This document shows, piece by piece, positions 16,301 to 26,247 of a DNA stretch of 64,000 nt. The number at the start of each line of letters is the position of its first letter. Positions within the stretch are counted from its first letter, which is position 1. The translations under genes and the position numbers were made by a program. Source of the DNA: Anaerolineales bacterium (GTDB taxonomy: Bacteria > Chloroflexota > Anaerolineae > JAAEKA01); the NCBI GenBank assembly GCA_020634615.1, contig JACKBI010000001.1, positions 124,001-188,000 on the forward strand, read 5' to 3'. The notes under the pieces were generated by a model. The model made no database searches. It saw nothing but the letters and a program-made list of their open reading frames with translations, and was not told the DNA's origin.

Positions 16301-16978
16301 TCACAGTCCGCCGCCCGCCGTCACGCCGACGGACTTGGCCAGCGCATGTGCCAGTATTCGCTGCTGCCCGTTGATCTCGATCAGCAGCGGCCCGTCGAAC
16401 GGTGACTGCTCAATTACTGTAACCTTTGTGCCGGGATACAGTCCGATGCTGCCAAAATAGCGCAGGCGCTCGCTGTCCTGCGTCAGCACGCGTGCAACCG
16501 CGGCCGTCTCGCCAATCACCAGATCTGACAGAGGACGCTGCGCCGCACGCACCTCCAGCGCGCCGTCGCGGCTGGGGATCGGGTCACCGTGCGGATCGAA
16601 GTGGGGATCGCCCAGCTTGCGTGCGATGGCCTCTTCGACCGCGTCGCTTATGGCGTGCTCGATACGTTCGGCTTCGCCGTGTACGCTGTCCCAGGGCATC
16701 TCAAGAATCTCGTGCAACAGCAGTTCCACCAACCGGTGACGGCGCACTACCTTTAGCGCGATATGCAAGCCGTCCGGCGTGAGATCCACTCCCTGATAAG
16801 GCGAATAGGCAATAAGGCCCGCTTCGGAAAGTCGCTTGACCATGTTGGTGGCCGACGCCGGCGACACGCCCAACGCTTGCGCGATGGCCGAGTTGCTGGC
16901 CGTCTCGCCGCGGCTGCGCAACAAGTAGATGGCCTTGAGATAGTCCTGATGTGCTTGAGTAAGTCCGGGTATTTGCAT
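16301..16978 (-). CDS. DtxR-family metal-dependent repressor with FeoA/SH3 domain
   Basis: The 225-residue protein has the full DtxR layout: winged helix (LTQAHQDYLKAIYLLRSRGE ... SPASATNMVKRLSEAGLI), dimerisation and metal region (VVRRHRLVELLLHEILEMPW, AERIEHAISD, DPHGDPIP) and a C-terminal SH3/FeoA domain (IGLYPGTKVTVIEQ). Conserved His and Glu residues for Fe2+ or Mn2+ are present. It probably represses the feo genes when metal is sufficient. Two candidate operator palindromes sit at its start codon. Iron (IdeR-like) rather than manganese (MntR-like) sensing is inferred from the operon. Confidence 0.9.
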   Translation of the reverse strand: MQIPGLTQAHQDYLKAIYLLRSRGETASNSAIAQALGVSPASATNMVKRLSEAGLIAYSPYQGVDLTPDGLHIALKVVRRHRLVELLLHEILEMPWDSVHGEAERIEHAISDAVEEAIARKLGDPHFDPHGDPIPSRDGALEVRAAQRPLSDLVIGETAAVARVLTQDSERLRYFGSIGLYPGTKVTVIEQSPFDGPLLIEINGQQRILAHALAKSVGVTAGGGL

Positions 16979-17007
16979 TAGCTAAATCCTGTTTTTGATT
17001 AGACTAA
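16978..17007 (-). promoter_or_regulatory. Candidate DtxR operator (two palindromes) at the feo operon start
   Basis: Two short palindromes, TTAGCTAA (16978-16985, touching the start codon) and TTAGACTAA (16999-17007), lie 13 bp apart in an AT-rich stretch upstream of dtxR. They resemble the TTAG...CTAA core of DtxR/IdeR boxes, suggesting autoregulation. This is a motif match by eye only. Confidence 0.5.
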
Positions 17008-17211
17008 ATTTTATCGTAATCCTATTCTTTTGTCAAGTACAGAGTTAGTGTCGCGCTCAAACCCGCCCGCTGCTACACGCTGGCGAGCTTCGAAGCAGAA
17101 CGATCTCCCGACAGCAGAACGCCAACATGCCGCATTTTGACCGCCAAATACGTTGAATAAGGTGCAGTGGTTTCCATGCTGCATGACAACCAATCATAGG
17201 AGGAACGTGTG

Positions 17212-18096
17212 ATGGAACGAACGAAACGAACGCTGCCCATGGTGGCAATCCTAATGCTGGCGCTGGTCCTGACAGGAACAGTTGCGTCAGCCAGGCCGCC
17301 AGCGCAGGAAGACGTCAGCGAGGATCTGGAGCTGTATCTGAATGGGCCCGTTGCCGGTCCACAGGTCAACGCGGTGATCGGCGACGATGCAGACGAAAAC
17401 GGCTACACCGGTGTGGTCCGCGTCGCGGACCAACAGGCGGAAGCATCTGAGACAACCGTCCAGCAGTCGGCAACCTTAACTGACGCCGGCACAGCGCCGC
17501 AGGCTGACGAGAACGGATATGCCGGTCCCGCATTCCGCGCCGGCGAAGTATCCGCCGAACAATCGGAAGCACAACCGGTCGACGCACCAAACTGGGACCA
17601 GTTCTTTGTCGAGCCACAGGCTGACCAGGATGGCTACGGCGCGCCCCAGGGAATCGGCGACCGCAGCCCCGATGCCTGGTCTGATTTCCATTACATCTAT
17701 GTCGCCGGCGCGGCGTTGCGGCCACGCGATAGCTCCAGTGGCTGGGACTACAGCGGTGTTGGCTGTGTTTCGCGCGCCAGCGGATCGGAGTTGCTGAACA
17801 TTCACCTCCCCATCCCCGACGGCAGCCGCATTGACTACCTGCGCATTTACTACTACGACACCAGCGGCAGCAACAGCACCGCCTGGGTGACCAACTACGA
17901 CAGCGGGGGCAACTTCACTGACGTCACCACCGTTGCGTCTTCAGGCAGCGGGGGATACGGCACCCAGTTGAGCGCATACTCCGGCCATGTGGCCAACACC
18001 GCTTCCCGGTCTTATGTTCTCAACTGGTCTGCCGGTACCAACGGCAGCAGCATGCGGTTGTGTGGCCTGCGCGTCGCCTACCGTGTGCCGGTTTAG
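17212..18096 (+). CDS. Secreted protein of unknown function, first of a tandem pair
   Basis: The 294-residue protein has a signal peptide (MERTKRTLPMVAILMLALVL ... cleavage near ASA-RPP). Residues 45-150 carry three spaced copies of an acidic motif around ADENGYTG, ADENGYAG and ADQDGYGA. Residues about 160-294 form a beta-rich domain with paired cysteines (GVGCVSR and MRLCGLR) that is about 75% identical to the whole mature part of the next gene. I do not recognise the fold; it may be an extracellular coat or adhesion domain. AGGAGG lies 8 nt before the ATG at 17212. The 171-bp upstream gap shows no clear promoter. Confidence 0.75.
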   Translation: MERTKRTLPMVAILMLALVLTGTVASARPPAQEDVSEDLELYLNGPVAGPQVNAVIGDDADENGYTGVVRVADQQAEASETTVQQSATLTDAGTAPQADENGYAGPAFRAGEVSAEQSEAQPVDAPNWDQFFVEPQADQDGYGAPQGIGDRSPDAWSDFHYIYVAGAALRPRDSSSGWDYSGVGCVSRASGSELLNIHLPIPDGSRIDYLRIYYYDTSGSNSTAWVTNYDSGGNFTDVTTVASSGSGGYGTQLSAYSGHVANTASRSYVLNWSAGTNGSSMRLCGLRVAYRVPV

Positions 18097-18142
18097 CGTT
18101 TACGATGCCGATTATCCAACCCATCACCAAAGGAGAAGCATC

Positions 18143-18751
18143 ATGAACGTAACAGATAAGAAGCGGTCATTTACGGCCATAACGCTCGTCTTGCTGGCGC
18201 TCTTGACTATTACCGGAGCAGCGGGCGCAAGCGGCAACGCTGATCTGCTGCCGCCAAGCGGCGCCACCGACTCGCCCGTGGCCAGCAGTCGCGGCTTCTC
18301 AACCAACTTTCACTACGAGTATGTTGCCGGCGCTGCCCTGCGTCCCCGTGACAGCAGCAGCGGTTGGGACTACAGCGGTACTGGTTGTGTGTCGCGATCC
18401 AGCGGATCGGAGCTGTTCAATATCTACCTCGGTCTGCCCGACGGCAGTCGTATCGACTATCTGCGCATCTACTACTACGACACCAGCGGCAGCGACAGCA
18501 CCGCCTGGGTCACCTCGTACAACAGCACGGGTGGCTACACGGATATCACAACCGTGCAATCCGCCGGGACCGGTGGATACGGCACGAAGTTGAGTTCCTA
18601 TGTGGGCCACGTTGTGGACAACTCGAGCCGTTCCTACGTTCTCAACTGGTCAGCCGCCCAGAACGGCAGCAGCATGCGACTGTGTGGCCTGCGAGTCGCC
18701 TACCGCGTACCGACCCTTGACCTGTTCATGCCACTGATTACCAAGGGCTAG
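18143..18751 (+). CDS. Secreted protein of unknown function, second of a tandem pair
   Basis: The 202-residue product has a signal peptide (MNVTDKKRSFTAITLVLLAL ... AGA) and the same C-terminal domain as its neighbour, including the shared run VAGAALRPRDSSSGWDYSG and LRIYYYDTSGS. It lacks the acidic motif repeats. It ends in DLFMPLITKG, resembling the short F/Y-hydrophobic-P-L-hydrophobic tail I associate with many secreted Chloroflexota proteins; its role is unknown to me. AGGAGA precedes the ATG at 18143. The pair arose by duplication and lies in one transcript, ended by the hairpin at 18808. Confidence 0.75.
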   Translation: MNVTDKKRSFTAITLVLLALLTITGAAGASGNADLLPPSGATDSPVASSRGFSTNFHYEYVAGAALRPRDSSSGWDYSGTGCVSRSSGSELFNIYLGLPDGSRIDYLRIYYYDTSGSDSTAWVTSYNSTGGYTDITTVQSAGTGGYGTKLSSYVGHVVDNSSRSYVLNWSAAQNGSSMRLCGLRVAYRVPTLDLFMPLITKG

Positions 18752-18807
18752 CAGCGTGACACGCATCGATTGATCGTTGCACAACCCAAATCTCAAATCG
18801 CCACCTA

Positions 18808-18850
18808 CAGCGCCTTCTGGCATCCTTGCCAGAGGGCGCTGTTTCTGTTT
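18808..18850 (+). terminator. Terminator after the secreted pair
   Basis: A long stem (CAGCGCC, one bulge, TCTGGC with complement) and a short loop are followed by TTTCTGTTT. Confidence 0.75.
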
Positions 18851-18897
18851 GCAGTCCAACCGCGATCCACCAGTTTCCCGCCCAGCAATCGGGGCGG

Positions 18898-18903
18898 TAT
18901 AAT
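18898..18903 (+). promoter_or_regulatory. -10 element placing the start at the kinase ATG
   Basis: TATAAT at 18898-18903 is only 6 bp before the ATG at 18910, so transcription would begin at or next to the start codon and the mRNA would be leaderless. The -35 region is weak. Confidence 0.5.
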
Positions 18904-18909
18904 CAGCCC

Positions 18910-21120
18910 ATGGTTACACTCGAACTGCCAGTCACAGAGCAAGAAGACACGAGCGAGTTAGCTGCCTGCCTTGCCATTCTAGACGATGTCACAACTGCGA
19001 TGAACGCCATCTCGGCCACGGACGGCTCGGGCATCCAGGCTGTTTTGCAGCAGATCGCGGATGGCGCGCGGCTGATTGCCGCCGCTCCGGCGATGCTGCT
19101 GGCCTGGGGCGACGGAGATCAGAACGGCGCCCCGGCATGGCAGGCGGTTTCCGGCGACTGGCGGCTTTCCGAAAGCGCCACGCAAGTCCAGCCAAACTCA
19201 CCCATATGGACAGCCCTGCACGAGCGGCGACCGGTCATAGCTGCCACAGCCGACGGCACGCCGTGCTGGTGGCCAGTTCTGATGGCCGGCCAACCCGCGG
19301 GCGTGCTGGGAGTGGCTCCTGCCCGCCCGCTGTCCGGCCCAGCAGTGACCACACTGGGCATTCTGGCAAACCAGGCAGCTACATCCCTCGCGCTGGCTCA
19401 AAACGCGGGCCGCGTCAATAAGGATCTGGCCCGCACCGCGGAGGAACTGCAAAGGCTGCGCCGGGCCGACCTGCTGATCTCGTCGCGGCTCAAGCTGGAG
19501 GACACGCTGGAAGCAATCCTGGAGATGGCGCTGGAGGTGACCGGCGCGCACTATGGCATCTTTCGCCTGGCGGACGCAAGCGGCCAGAAACTGGTGACGG
19601 CAGCCGTGGCTGGCGATGATCTCGGCCAGCCGGCCGTCGAGACGCTTCCCATCAACACCACCAGCATCATGGGCTGGGCCGCCAAGGTGCGCCAACCGCT
19701 GCTGATCAGCGACCTGCGGGACAATCCCTGGTCACGCGTCTACTACCCGCTGGACCGGGGGATTGAGATGCGTTCCGAGCTGGCCGTGCCGCTCATCGGC
19801 GCCAGCGGGCGGCTGGAGGGGGTGCTCAACCTCGAAAGCCCCGTTGTTGGCGCGTTCAGCCAACAGGACAGCGAACTGCTGCAATCGCTGGCAACCCAGG
19901 CCGTCATCGCGATCCAGGAGCAGCGGCTGCTGAACGCTTTGCAGGAAATCGCCGAGCGGCTGCTGTCTGACCCGCCGCAGCAGGTCTTCGACCGCCTGGT
20001 GCAGATGGCCTGCGAGCTGCTCAACGTGCCGATCGCCAGCATCTGGGTCATTTCAGGGGACGAGCTTGAGCTGCGGGCCACCAATGCCGCGCTGCAACGC
20101 GGCTCGCGACTGCCGCTGCACGACAGCCTCACCGGCGCGTGTGTCATGACAGGAGAACCGCTGGTAGTGAACGACCTGCGCCGGGAGGCTCGTTTCCATT
20201 TGCATGACCTGGCAGTGAAGCGCAACTGGGCAGGCGCGCTGATGGTGCCGCTGCGGGCAGGCGTCACGGGCCTGGCCACAGGCGCGTTCAGTGTCTATTG
20301 CACGGCATCGGATCGCAGCTTCGCCACAGCTGACTGGGACAAGAAAGTGCTGATGGTCCTGGCACACCACGCCGCACTGGCCGTTGTAGAGGCCGAGCGG
20401 CGTGACGCACTGCGAGCCGCCGAAGAACAGCGCGCATTGGCCGAAACTTTCGCTGCTGTCGGCGATATTGCCGCCAACCTGCTGCACCGCATCAACAACA
20501 AGATCGGCACGATCCCGGTACGAGTCGAGGGCATCCAGGACAAATGCCTGCCGGCGCTGCAGGACGACCCATATCTGGCGCACAATCTGGTCGAAATCGA
20601 ACGCAGCGCGGCCGAGGCGATGGCCATCATGCGCGAGAATCTGTATCTGCTGAGGCCCATCAACGCGCAAGCCATCGAGTTGGCAGAGGGCATCGCCGAA
20701 GCGCTGGCAAGCTGCGAATTGCCGCCGGGGGTTGAAGTGCGCGTCGAAGACATCGACGGACTGCCCACGGTCACTGCCGGGCCGCGGCGGCTGGCGCTGG
20801 TATTCGCCAACCTGATCGAGAACGCAGCCATAGCCATGGATGGGCAGGGGCTGATCACGATTCAAGGCCGAAGGATGGGCCGTTGGGTGGAGGTCCGGGT
20901 TGCAGACAACGGGCCGGGTGTGCCGCCGGAACTGCACGAACGCATCTTCGACTTCAACTTTTCCGGGCGCAAGGCCCATTCCGGCAAGCTCGGCTTCGGT
21001 CTGTGGTGGGTCAAGACGTTGATGGCGCGTTTCGGCGGCTCCGTCACCGTGGACAGCGATGGCCAACACGGTGCAACTTTCATCCTGCGGTTGCCGCTGG
21101 CGGCTGCCAAGGAAAGCTGA
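18910..21120 (+). CDS. GAF-domain sensor histidine kinase
   Basis: The 736-residue soluble protein has three GAF-like domains (about residues 30-165, 190-340 and 345-500) and a kinase core. The phospho-acceptor helix holds NLLHRINNKIGTIP near residue 526, not a textbook HisKA motif. The HATPase domain shows FANLIENAAIAMDGQG (N box), VADNGPGVP (G1) and KLGFGLWWVKTLMARFGG (G2). No membrane helix is present, so it senses an internal ligand or redox signal. Start at 18910 agrees with the -10 placement; an in-frame extension to 18826 has no support. The response regulator follows after 7 bp. Confidence 0.88.
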   Translation: MVTLELPVTEQEDTSELAACLAILDDVTTAMNAISATDGSGIQAVLQQIADGARLIAAAPAMLLAWGDGDQNGAPAWQAVSGDWRLSESATQVQPNSPIWTALHERRPVIAATADGTPCWWPVLMAGQPAGVLGVAPARPLSGPAVTTLGILANQAATSLALAQNAGRVNKDLARTAEELQRLRRADLLISSRLKLEDTLEAILEMALEVTGAHYGIFRLADASGQKLVTAAVAGDDLGQPAVETLPINTTSIMGWAAKVRQPLLISDLRDNPWSRVYYPLDRGIEMRSELAVPLIGASGRLEGVLNLESPVVGAFSQQDSELLQSLATQAVIAIQEQRLLNALQEIAERLLSDPPQQVFDRLVQMACELLNVPIASIWVISGDELELRATNAALQRGSRLPLHDSLTGACVMTGEPLVVNDLRREARFHLHDLAVKRNWAGALMVPLRAGVTGLATGAFSVYCTASDRSFATADWDKKVLMVLAHHAALAVVEAERRDALRAAEEQRALAETFAAVGDIAANLLHRINNKIGTIPVRVEGIQDKCLPALQDDPYLAHNLVEIERSAAEAMAIMRENLYLLRPINAQAIELAEGIAEALASCELPPGVEVRVEDIDGLPTVTAGPRRLALVFANLIENAAIAMDGQGLITIQGRRMGRWVEVRVADNGPGVPPELHERIFDFNFSGRKAHSGKLGFGLWWVKTLMARFGGSVTVDSDGQHGATFILRLPLAAAKES

Positions 21121-21127
21121 GCCGGCA

Positions 21128-22213
21128 ATGAAATTCGCTGCGTCACCGCAACTCCCCCGGGCGCTGGTCGTCGAGGATGACCCCTCCTGGCAGCAGATAC
21201 TGGTCGAAATCCTGACCGATGAAGGACTGGAAGTTGATCTGGCGGACAGCCTGGCAACGACTGCGGCTTGCATCGGCTTCCAACCGTATCGACTGGCGGT
21301 AATCGATTTGTCGCTGGGGCGGGAGGACCACCGTAACCAGGATGGACTGCGCGTGCTGGAGACGATCAGGCGGCAAGACCCCGCCTGCACCGCCTTGCTA
21401 TTGACCGGCTACGCGACTGTGGAATTGGCTGTGCAGGTGTTGACGGTGTATGGCGCGCTGACGTGTCTGCGCAAAGAGACGTTTCGCCGGTCTGAGTTCC
21501 GCCGGATCGTGCGCGAGACACTGACCGGCGCGCGTGCGGGGCTGGCCAGCATTCAGCCGTCTGCTGCCGAGACCGTATTGGCGACGAAACCCGACGGCGC
21601 GTTGGACGACGATTCGTTGCTCGCGGATGACAGCCGCCGGCTGGCGTTGCTGGTCGAGGACGATGCTGGCTGGCGCAGCGTTCTGGCAGAGTTGCTGAGC
21701 GAGCGAAACCTGGAGATACACACCAGCCGCAGCTATGGCGAGGCACTGGGAATGTTGCGCCACCATGTCTACGCATTGGCCGTGGTCGATCTGACACTGG
21801 CCAGCTCGGTCGCGCCCTTTGACAACACCGACGGCCTGCGTCTGCTGGAAAGCACCGACCGCGCCGGCATACCAGCGATCGTCGTCAGCGGGTCTGCCTG
21901 GCCGGCCGACGTGGACAAGGCGTTCGAGCGGCGCGCTATCGTAGGCTATCTGGAGAAGCGCGCGTTCGACCGCCAGGCGTTTCTGCGGCTAGTGGACCGC
22001 GCTCTGGTTGCTGTAATGCATTTCGGCCCGCTGGGCGATCTGACCGACCGCGAGCGCGAGGTGCTGGAGTTACTAGGCCAGGGACTGAGCAACCGGGAAA
22101 TTGCCGAAACGCTGGTGATCTCCGAGAACACGGTCAAGCGCCACCTGAAGGCCATTTTCGCCAAGCTGGAAGTAAACAACCGGGCTGCGGCCGTCGCGCG
22201 GCTACTTGGCTAG
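21128..22213 (+). CDS. Response regulator with two receiver domains and LuxR-type HTH
   Basis: The 361-residue protein contains two receiver domains in tandem: ALVVEDDPSW ... AVIDLSLG ... LLLTGYA (residues about 12-130) and ALLVEDDAGW ... AVVDLTLA ... IVVSGSA (about 170-290). A LuxR/NarL DNA-binding domain follows: LTDREREVLELLGQGLSNRE and SENTVKRHLKAIFAKL. Phospho-acceptor Asp residues are present in both receivers. In the second the usual Lys lies in YLEKRAF. It is the likely partner of the kinase just upstream; two receivers could integrate two inputs. The extended frame to 21059 overlaps the kinase and is not used. Confidence 0.9.
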   Translation: MKFAASPQLPRALVVEDDPSWQQILVEILTDEGLEVDLADSLATTAACIGFQPYRLAVIDLSLGREDHRNQDGLRVLETIRRQDPACTALLLTGYATVELAVQVLTVYGALTCLRKETFRRSEFRRIVRETLTGARAGLASIQPSAAETVLATKPDGALDDDSLLADDSRRLALLVEDDAGWRSVLAELLSERNLEIHTSRSYGEALGMLRHHVYALAVVDLTLASSVAPFDNTDGLRLLESTDRAGIPAIVVSGSAWPADVDKAFERRAIVGYLEKRAFDRQAFLRLVDRALVAVMHFGPLGDLTDREREVLELLGQGLSNREIAETLVISENTVKRHLKAIFAKLEVNNRAAAVARLLG

Positions 22214-22237
22214 CCGGGGTGAACGTACCGCTTCATA

Positions 22238-23542
22238 TCATTCTCCAATCGGCCGCATGTCCTTTGCGATTGCCGCGAGAGCTTCAAATGTCGCGTCGCC
22301 GGTGATCGAATGAAAGATGCCCTTGCTTTCCCACCAGACAGTGCCTTTGTACGGAATCTGCTCACCTGTGATCACCGATTTTGTGAAACCAGCTCCAATG
22401 CCGCTGACCGTCACGCCGTTCATGTCAAACATTTGAATATCGACAGCGTCACTGATTGCCATCTGGTCAGACATGTTGACGCCTGGAGCAACAATATACT
22501 GACCGAGGCTTATGCCGTCCGAGTAGGTAAGAACCACCGCGTCGTCGGATTGCGCAAGCGTGTGCATGACGATCTTTTCCAGGTGAACGTCGCTGTCAAG
22601 GCCGGTTCTTTGCCAGATCGCTACGGGTGAGCGAGCTACTGCTTCGTCGATAGTCAACTCTTCGGAAGGTGCATCATCCGCCAGATCCGGCAGGGATTCT
22701 CCGATTGATTGATCGCCAGGAGGACCGGCCAGAGCTGGGCTGTTGACGGCGAAAGCCGTGTCAACAGACACCGTACCATCGTGGCCGATCTCGATCTTTG
22801 CCGAGCGTCGATCCTGGGTTGCAGGATTGATGCCTTGAACGATCAGTGTTTGCAGCAAGTCATTGCCGGTCGCGATGATTGGAGGCGTTGATGTTGGTAG
22901 AGGTTTCGGGGTTTCGCCAGCAATCGCTTCGCCGACAGCGTTCGAGTTGTCGAATTCAGCATTGAACTGGGGATAAACCAATGAGGTCACGATGTCGAAC
23001 GGGTTTTGCGTGACCGGTCCGCTCGGGGTCCACAGCGGCATCAGGGTATACGCATCGCTTTCCGGCGCGGTGTCATAGATCATTTCCATATCCCAGCGTC
23101 CGTCCAACACGACATCTTTCGCGCGAACACCTGCTAGCTCGAGCTGCACGATCGCCGCGTTCTCCGGCGGGCCGGGGAATCGAAGAACCCCGATGCTGAC
23201 ATCATCCCAGTGGTCTACATTTGTAGCTTCGATCAAAGGAACCACAAAGTCAGGCTTGTAGCGTAGGTACGCATGGATGGGAACGAGGGGCGTGTCACCG
23301 ACGCTGGCGTTCTGGGAAGCCAAGGAATAGACCACATACGTATCCTTCGATATCACCAGCGCGTGCCAGGCAAGCGATACCCCGTCGGATTCGATTTGAT
23401 AGGGCGACCGTTCGCGCCAGGTTGGAACAACGATCTGCGAAATCTCCGCTGGTCTGTCTGCCGCACAGGACGTCATGGCAATGGCGATCATGACAAGAAC
23501 CGCGAAAGCTAATCTTCGGATGTCAGACGCTGAGGTTCTCAT
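22238..23542 (-). CDS. Lipoprotein of unknown function, possible DUF4367-like C-terminus
   Basis: The 434-residue product starts with a lipoprotein signal (RRLAFAVLVMIAIAMTSC, lipobox Cys near residue 26). A low-complexity linker with PKPLPTSTPP lies near residue 230. The C-terminal 140 residues (VVLTYSDGISLGQYIV ... VWWESKGIFHSITGD) loosely resemble DUF4367 domains of surface lipoproteins, so that assignment is tentative. Base composition is visibly less GC-rich than flanking genes, as for its neighbour, suggesting acquisition. It is convergent with the response regulator across 24 bp. Confidence 0.6.
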   Translation of the reverse strand: MRTSASDIRRLAFAVLVMIAIAMTSCAADRPAEISQIVVPTWRERSPYQIESDGVSLAWHALVISKDTYVVYSLASQNASVGDTPLVPIHAYLRYKPDFVVPLIEATNVDHWDDVSIGVLRFPGPPENAAIVQLELAGVRAKDVVLDGRWDMEMIYDTAPESDAYTLMPLWTPSGPVTQNPFDIVTSLVYPQFNAEFDNSNAVGEAIAGETPKPLPTSTPPIIATGNDLLQTLIVQGINPATQDRRSAKIEIGHDGTVSVDTAFAVNSPALAGPPGDQSIGESLPDLADDAPSEELTIDEAVARSPVAIWQRTGLDSDVHLEKIVMHTLAQSDDAVVLTYSDGISLGQYIVAPGVNMSDQMAISDAVDIQMFDMNGVTVSGIGAGFTKSVITGEQIPYKGTVWWESKGIFHSITGDATFEALAAIAKDMRPIGE

Positions 23543-23623
23543 ACTGCTATCCTCCTTTGTTATCCACAGAAACTAACCGCTGCTGGTTCGAACGAAACGC
23601 GCTGTTCGAGTTTCATTGCAGAA

Positions 23624-24388
23624 TTACTGGCAGTAGTAGCCAAGCTGACCCTGACCGCCCCATACAACCCAGTTGTAGTCTGCGCCGGCATTCGCCACAC
23701 GATACGGTGTTCCCGACGTAGGATCTACGGTTGCATATGGGCTAACCCACGTGAACCATCCGTTTCCAGGTTGTTTGCGAAACTTAAGGTTCGTCAGATA
23801 GGAAACCCCCATATCATTGGTTGTATGGGGGCCAACCTCGCCGTTGGCCTGTAATTGGTGCCCTCGAGAAAAAGAAGGTACGGTAGCAATTGGTTGTAAA
23901 TACAACAACTCTTGATTAGTGTCGTCGTAGTAGGCTTTCAAAAGCCACCATCCCATATCTTCGTCAACGAGCGCAATTGTCAAGCGGATCTTATGTCCTG
24001 AAGAGAGGTATCCACTGAACTGTGGGTTGCCAGGGTTTCTTGCCCAGTAAAGCCATGGATCACAATTGTGATTGCTGGCTTGTTTTGTCCACCCAAGTTC
24101 AAGCCACCCGCCTGATTCGGTCACAATCGAGACATGCGCGCCAGAAGTCGCGGTCGATTCTCGAAGAATCGGGTCGGCTACTCCAATAGTGCCATGCACA
24201 CCGGAATAGATGGGCTCGAAATACGTAAGCCAAACATGACTATAACATCTGTTAGCGCCCCCCCTCCAAGGACAAAGTGAATCTGGAGTCGAAACGCCTT
24301 GCGAGTAGGCTGCTTCTGACATGATCGAAGCCATGACTATTGTCAACGCTACAATCGCGAGCTTGGGCAACGATTTCTCAGGTTGCAT
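23624..24388 (-). CDS. Exported protein of unknown function
   Basis: The 254-residue protein has a signal peptide (LAIVALTIVMASIMSEAAYS) and an aromatic, glycine-rich mature part with several cysteines (SLCPWRGGANRCYSHVW; HNCDPWLYWARNPG; final YYCQ). The repeated Trp/Tyr content and beta-strand-like pattern suggest an extracellular beta-sandwich, but I recognise no family. Codon use is AT-richer than most of the window. It precedes the lipoprotein gene by 81 bp in the same direction and may be co-transcribed with it. Confidence 0.6.
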   Translation of the reverse strand: MQPEKSLPKLAIVALTIVMASIMSEAAYSQGVSTPDSLCPWRGGANRCYSHVWLTYFEPIYSGVHGTIGVADPILRESTATSGAHVSIVTESGGWLELGWTKQASNHNCDPWLYWARNPGNPQFSGYLSSGHKIRLTIALVDEDMGWWLLKAYYDDTNQELLYLQPIATVPSFSRGHQLQANGEVGPHTTNDMGVSYLTNLKFRKQPGNGWFTWVSPYATVDPTSGTPYRVANAGADYNWVVWGGQGQLGYYCQ

Positions 24389-24581
24389 TTAGTAACCCTC
24401 CATGACTAAGTTTCTTCCACATCCAAGGATTTGATTATTGGTGACGTACGAGGTGATCAATCTAATTATACCCCCCCCCGAATGTCAAGATGCAATTCGC
24501 GAACACCACTGATTTGGATTGTAAACTTTCAAGAGCACAGTTCGCCAGATCGGCCCGATGCTTTTGCGCCGGATTCTTTCT

Positions 24582-24610
24582 TTGTGCCTGGCGTTGGCCT
24601 GTGCTATAAT
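24582..24610 (+). promoter_or_regulatory. Promoter for the sugar ABC ATPase gene
   Basis: TTGTGC at 24582-24587 and TATAAT at 24605-24610 are 17 bp apart, with extended -10 TG at 24602-24603. It lies in the 535-bp gap 24389-24923. That gap also has a poly-C tract near 24472-24480 and a leader of about 305 nt. The leader contains AAAGGAGGTG at 24681-24690, a near-perfect ribosome-binding sequence with no well-spaced start codon. Confidence 0.72.
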
Positions 24611-24923
24611 CTCTCCATTGTTTGCGCTGGCATTGTTCAGCGTTTCCTCGCCCGGCTTTCATGCCGGCCTGCTTCAATCGAAAGGAGGTGTGACCACCAG
24701 GTTTGGACAGCTCACGACCGCTCGGCGGGAGCGGCTCCTTCATCCACCACCCCGGATGGCTCCAGACCGCTCGCAACCTCACCCTTTTATCCCGCCACCT
24801 ATCTAACCTCCACGCACGCTGAGGATCAACGGTTTTGGCGATATGCCCGGGCCCATCGCTGGCCTGACCGAAAAGTTCTGTGTTCCCAGCAGTGCCCACT
24901 CCACCAAGAAGGAGTCTGCCACA

Positions 24924-26024
<1,101 letters not shown>

Positions 26025-26072
26025 CAGCCAGCTCTGCTCATTGCATCGCCCTGTTTTTGCAGAAAGATGCTC

Positions 26073-26116
26073 AAAGGGACAAGGAAGCCGGTGTAAACCA
26101 GCCGCCTTGTCCCTTT
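26073..26116 (+). terminator. Terminator after ugpC
   Basis: A perfect 12-bp stem (AAAGGGACAAGG and complement) with a 20-nt loop is followed by CATTTTGG. Confidence 0.72.
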
Positions 26117-26148
26117 CATTTTGGCAGCAACTGAGCACGCATTCTCGC

Positions 26149-26214
26149 GTCACTCCCGCGGAGGCGGGAGTCCAGTGCCGGTGAAGCATGGACTCCCGCC
26201 TTCGCGGGAGTGAC
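26149..26214. repeat. CACTCCCGC-type inverted repeat
   Basis: Twenty-six-bp arms with one mismatch frame 14 nt. Each arm is itself a hairpin (CTCCCGC ... GCGGGAG). Very similar sequences are scattered in many unrelated bacterial genomes. It lies between the ugpC terminator and the epimerase gene. Confidence 0.85.
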
Positions 26215-26247
26215 GATTGACCAGCTATTATCTATGGACACCATCTC

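Noticed and set aside
16981..17211. tRNA or small RNA gene upstream of the secreted pair
   Set aside because: No cloverleaf-like pairing or terminator could be drawn; only the operator-like palindromes were supported.
24681..24690. Near-perfect ribosome site AAAGGAGGTG upstream of ugpC marking a small gene
   Set aside because: The nearest in-frame start (GTG) is only 1 nt away and the short frame after it has no coding character.
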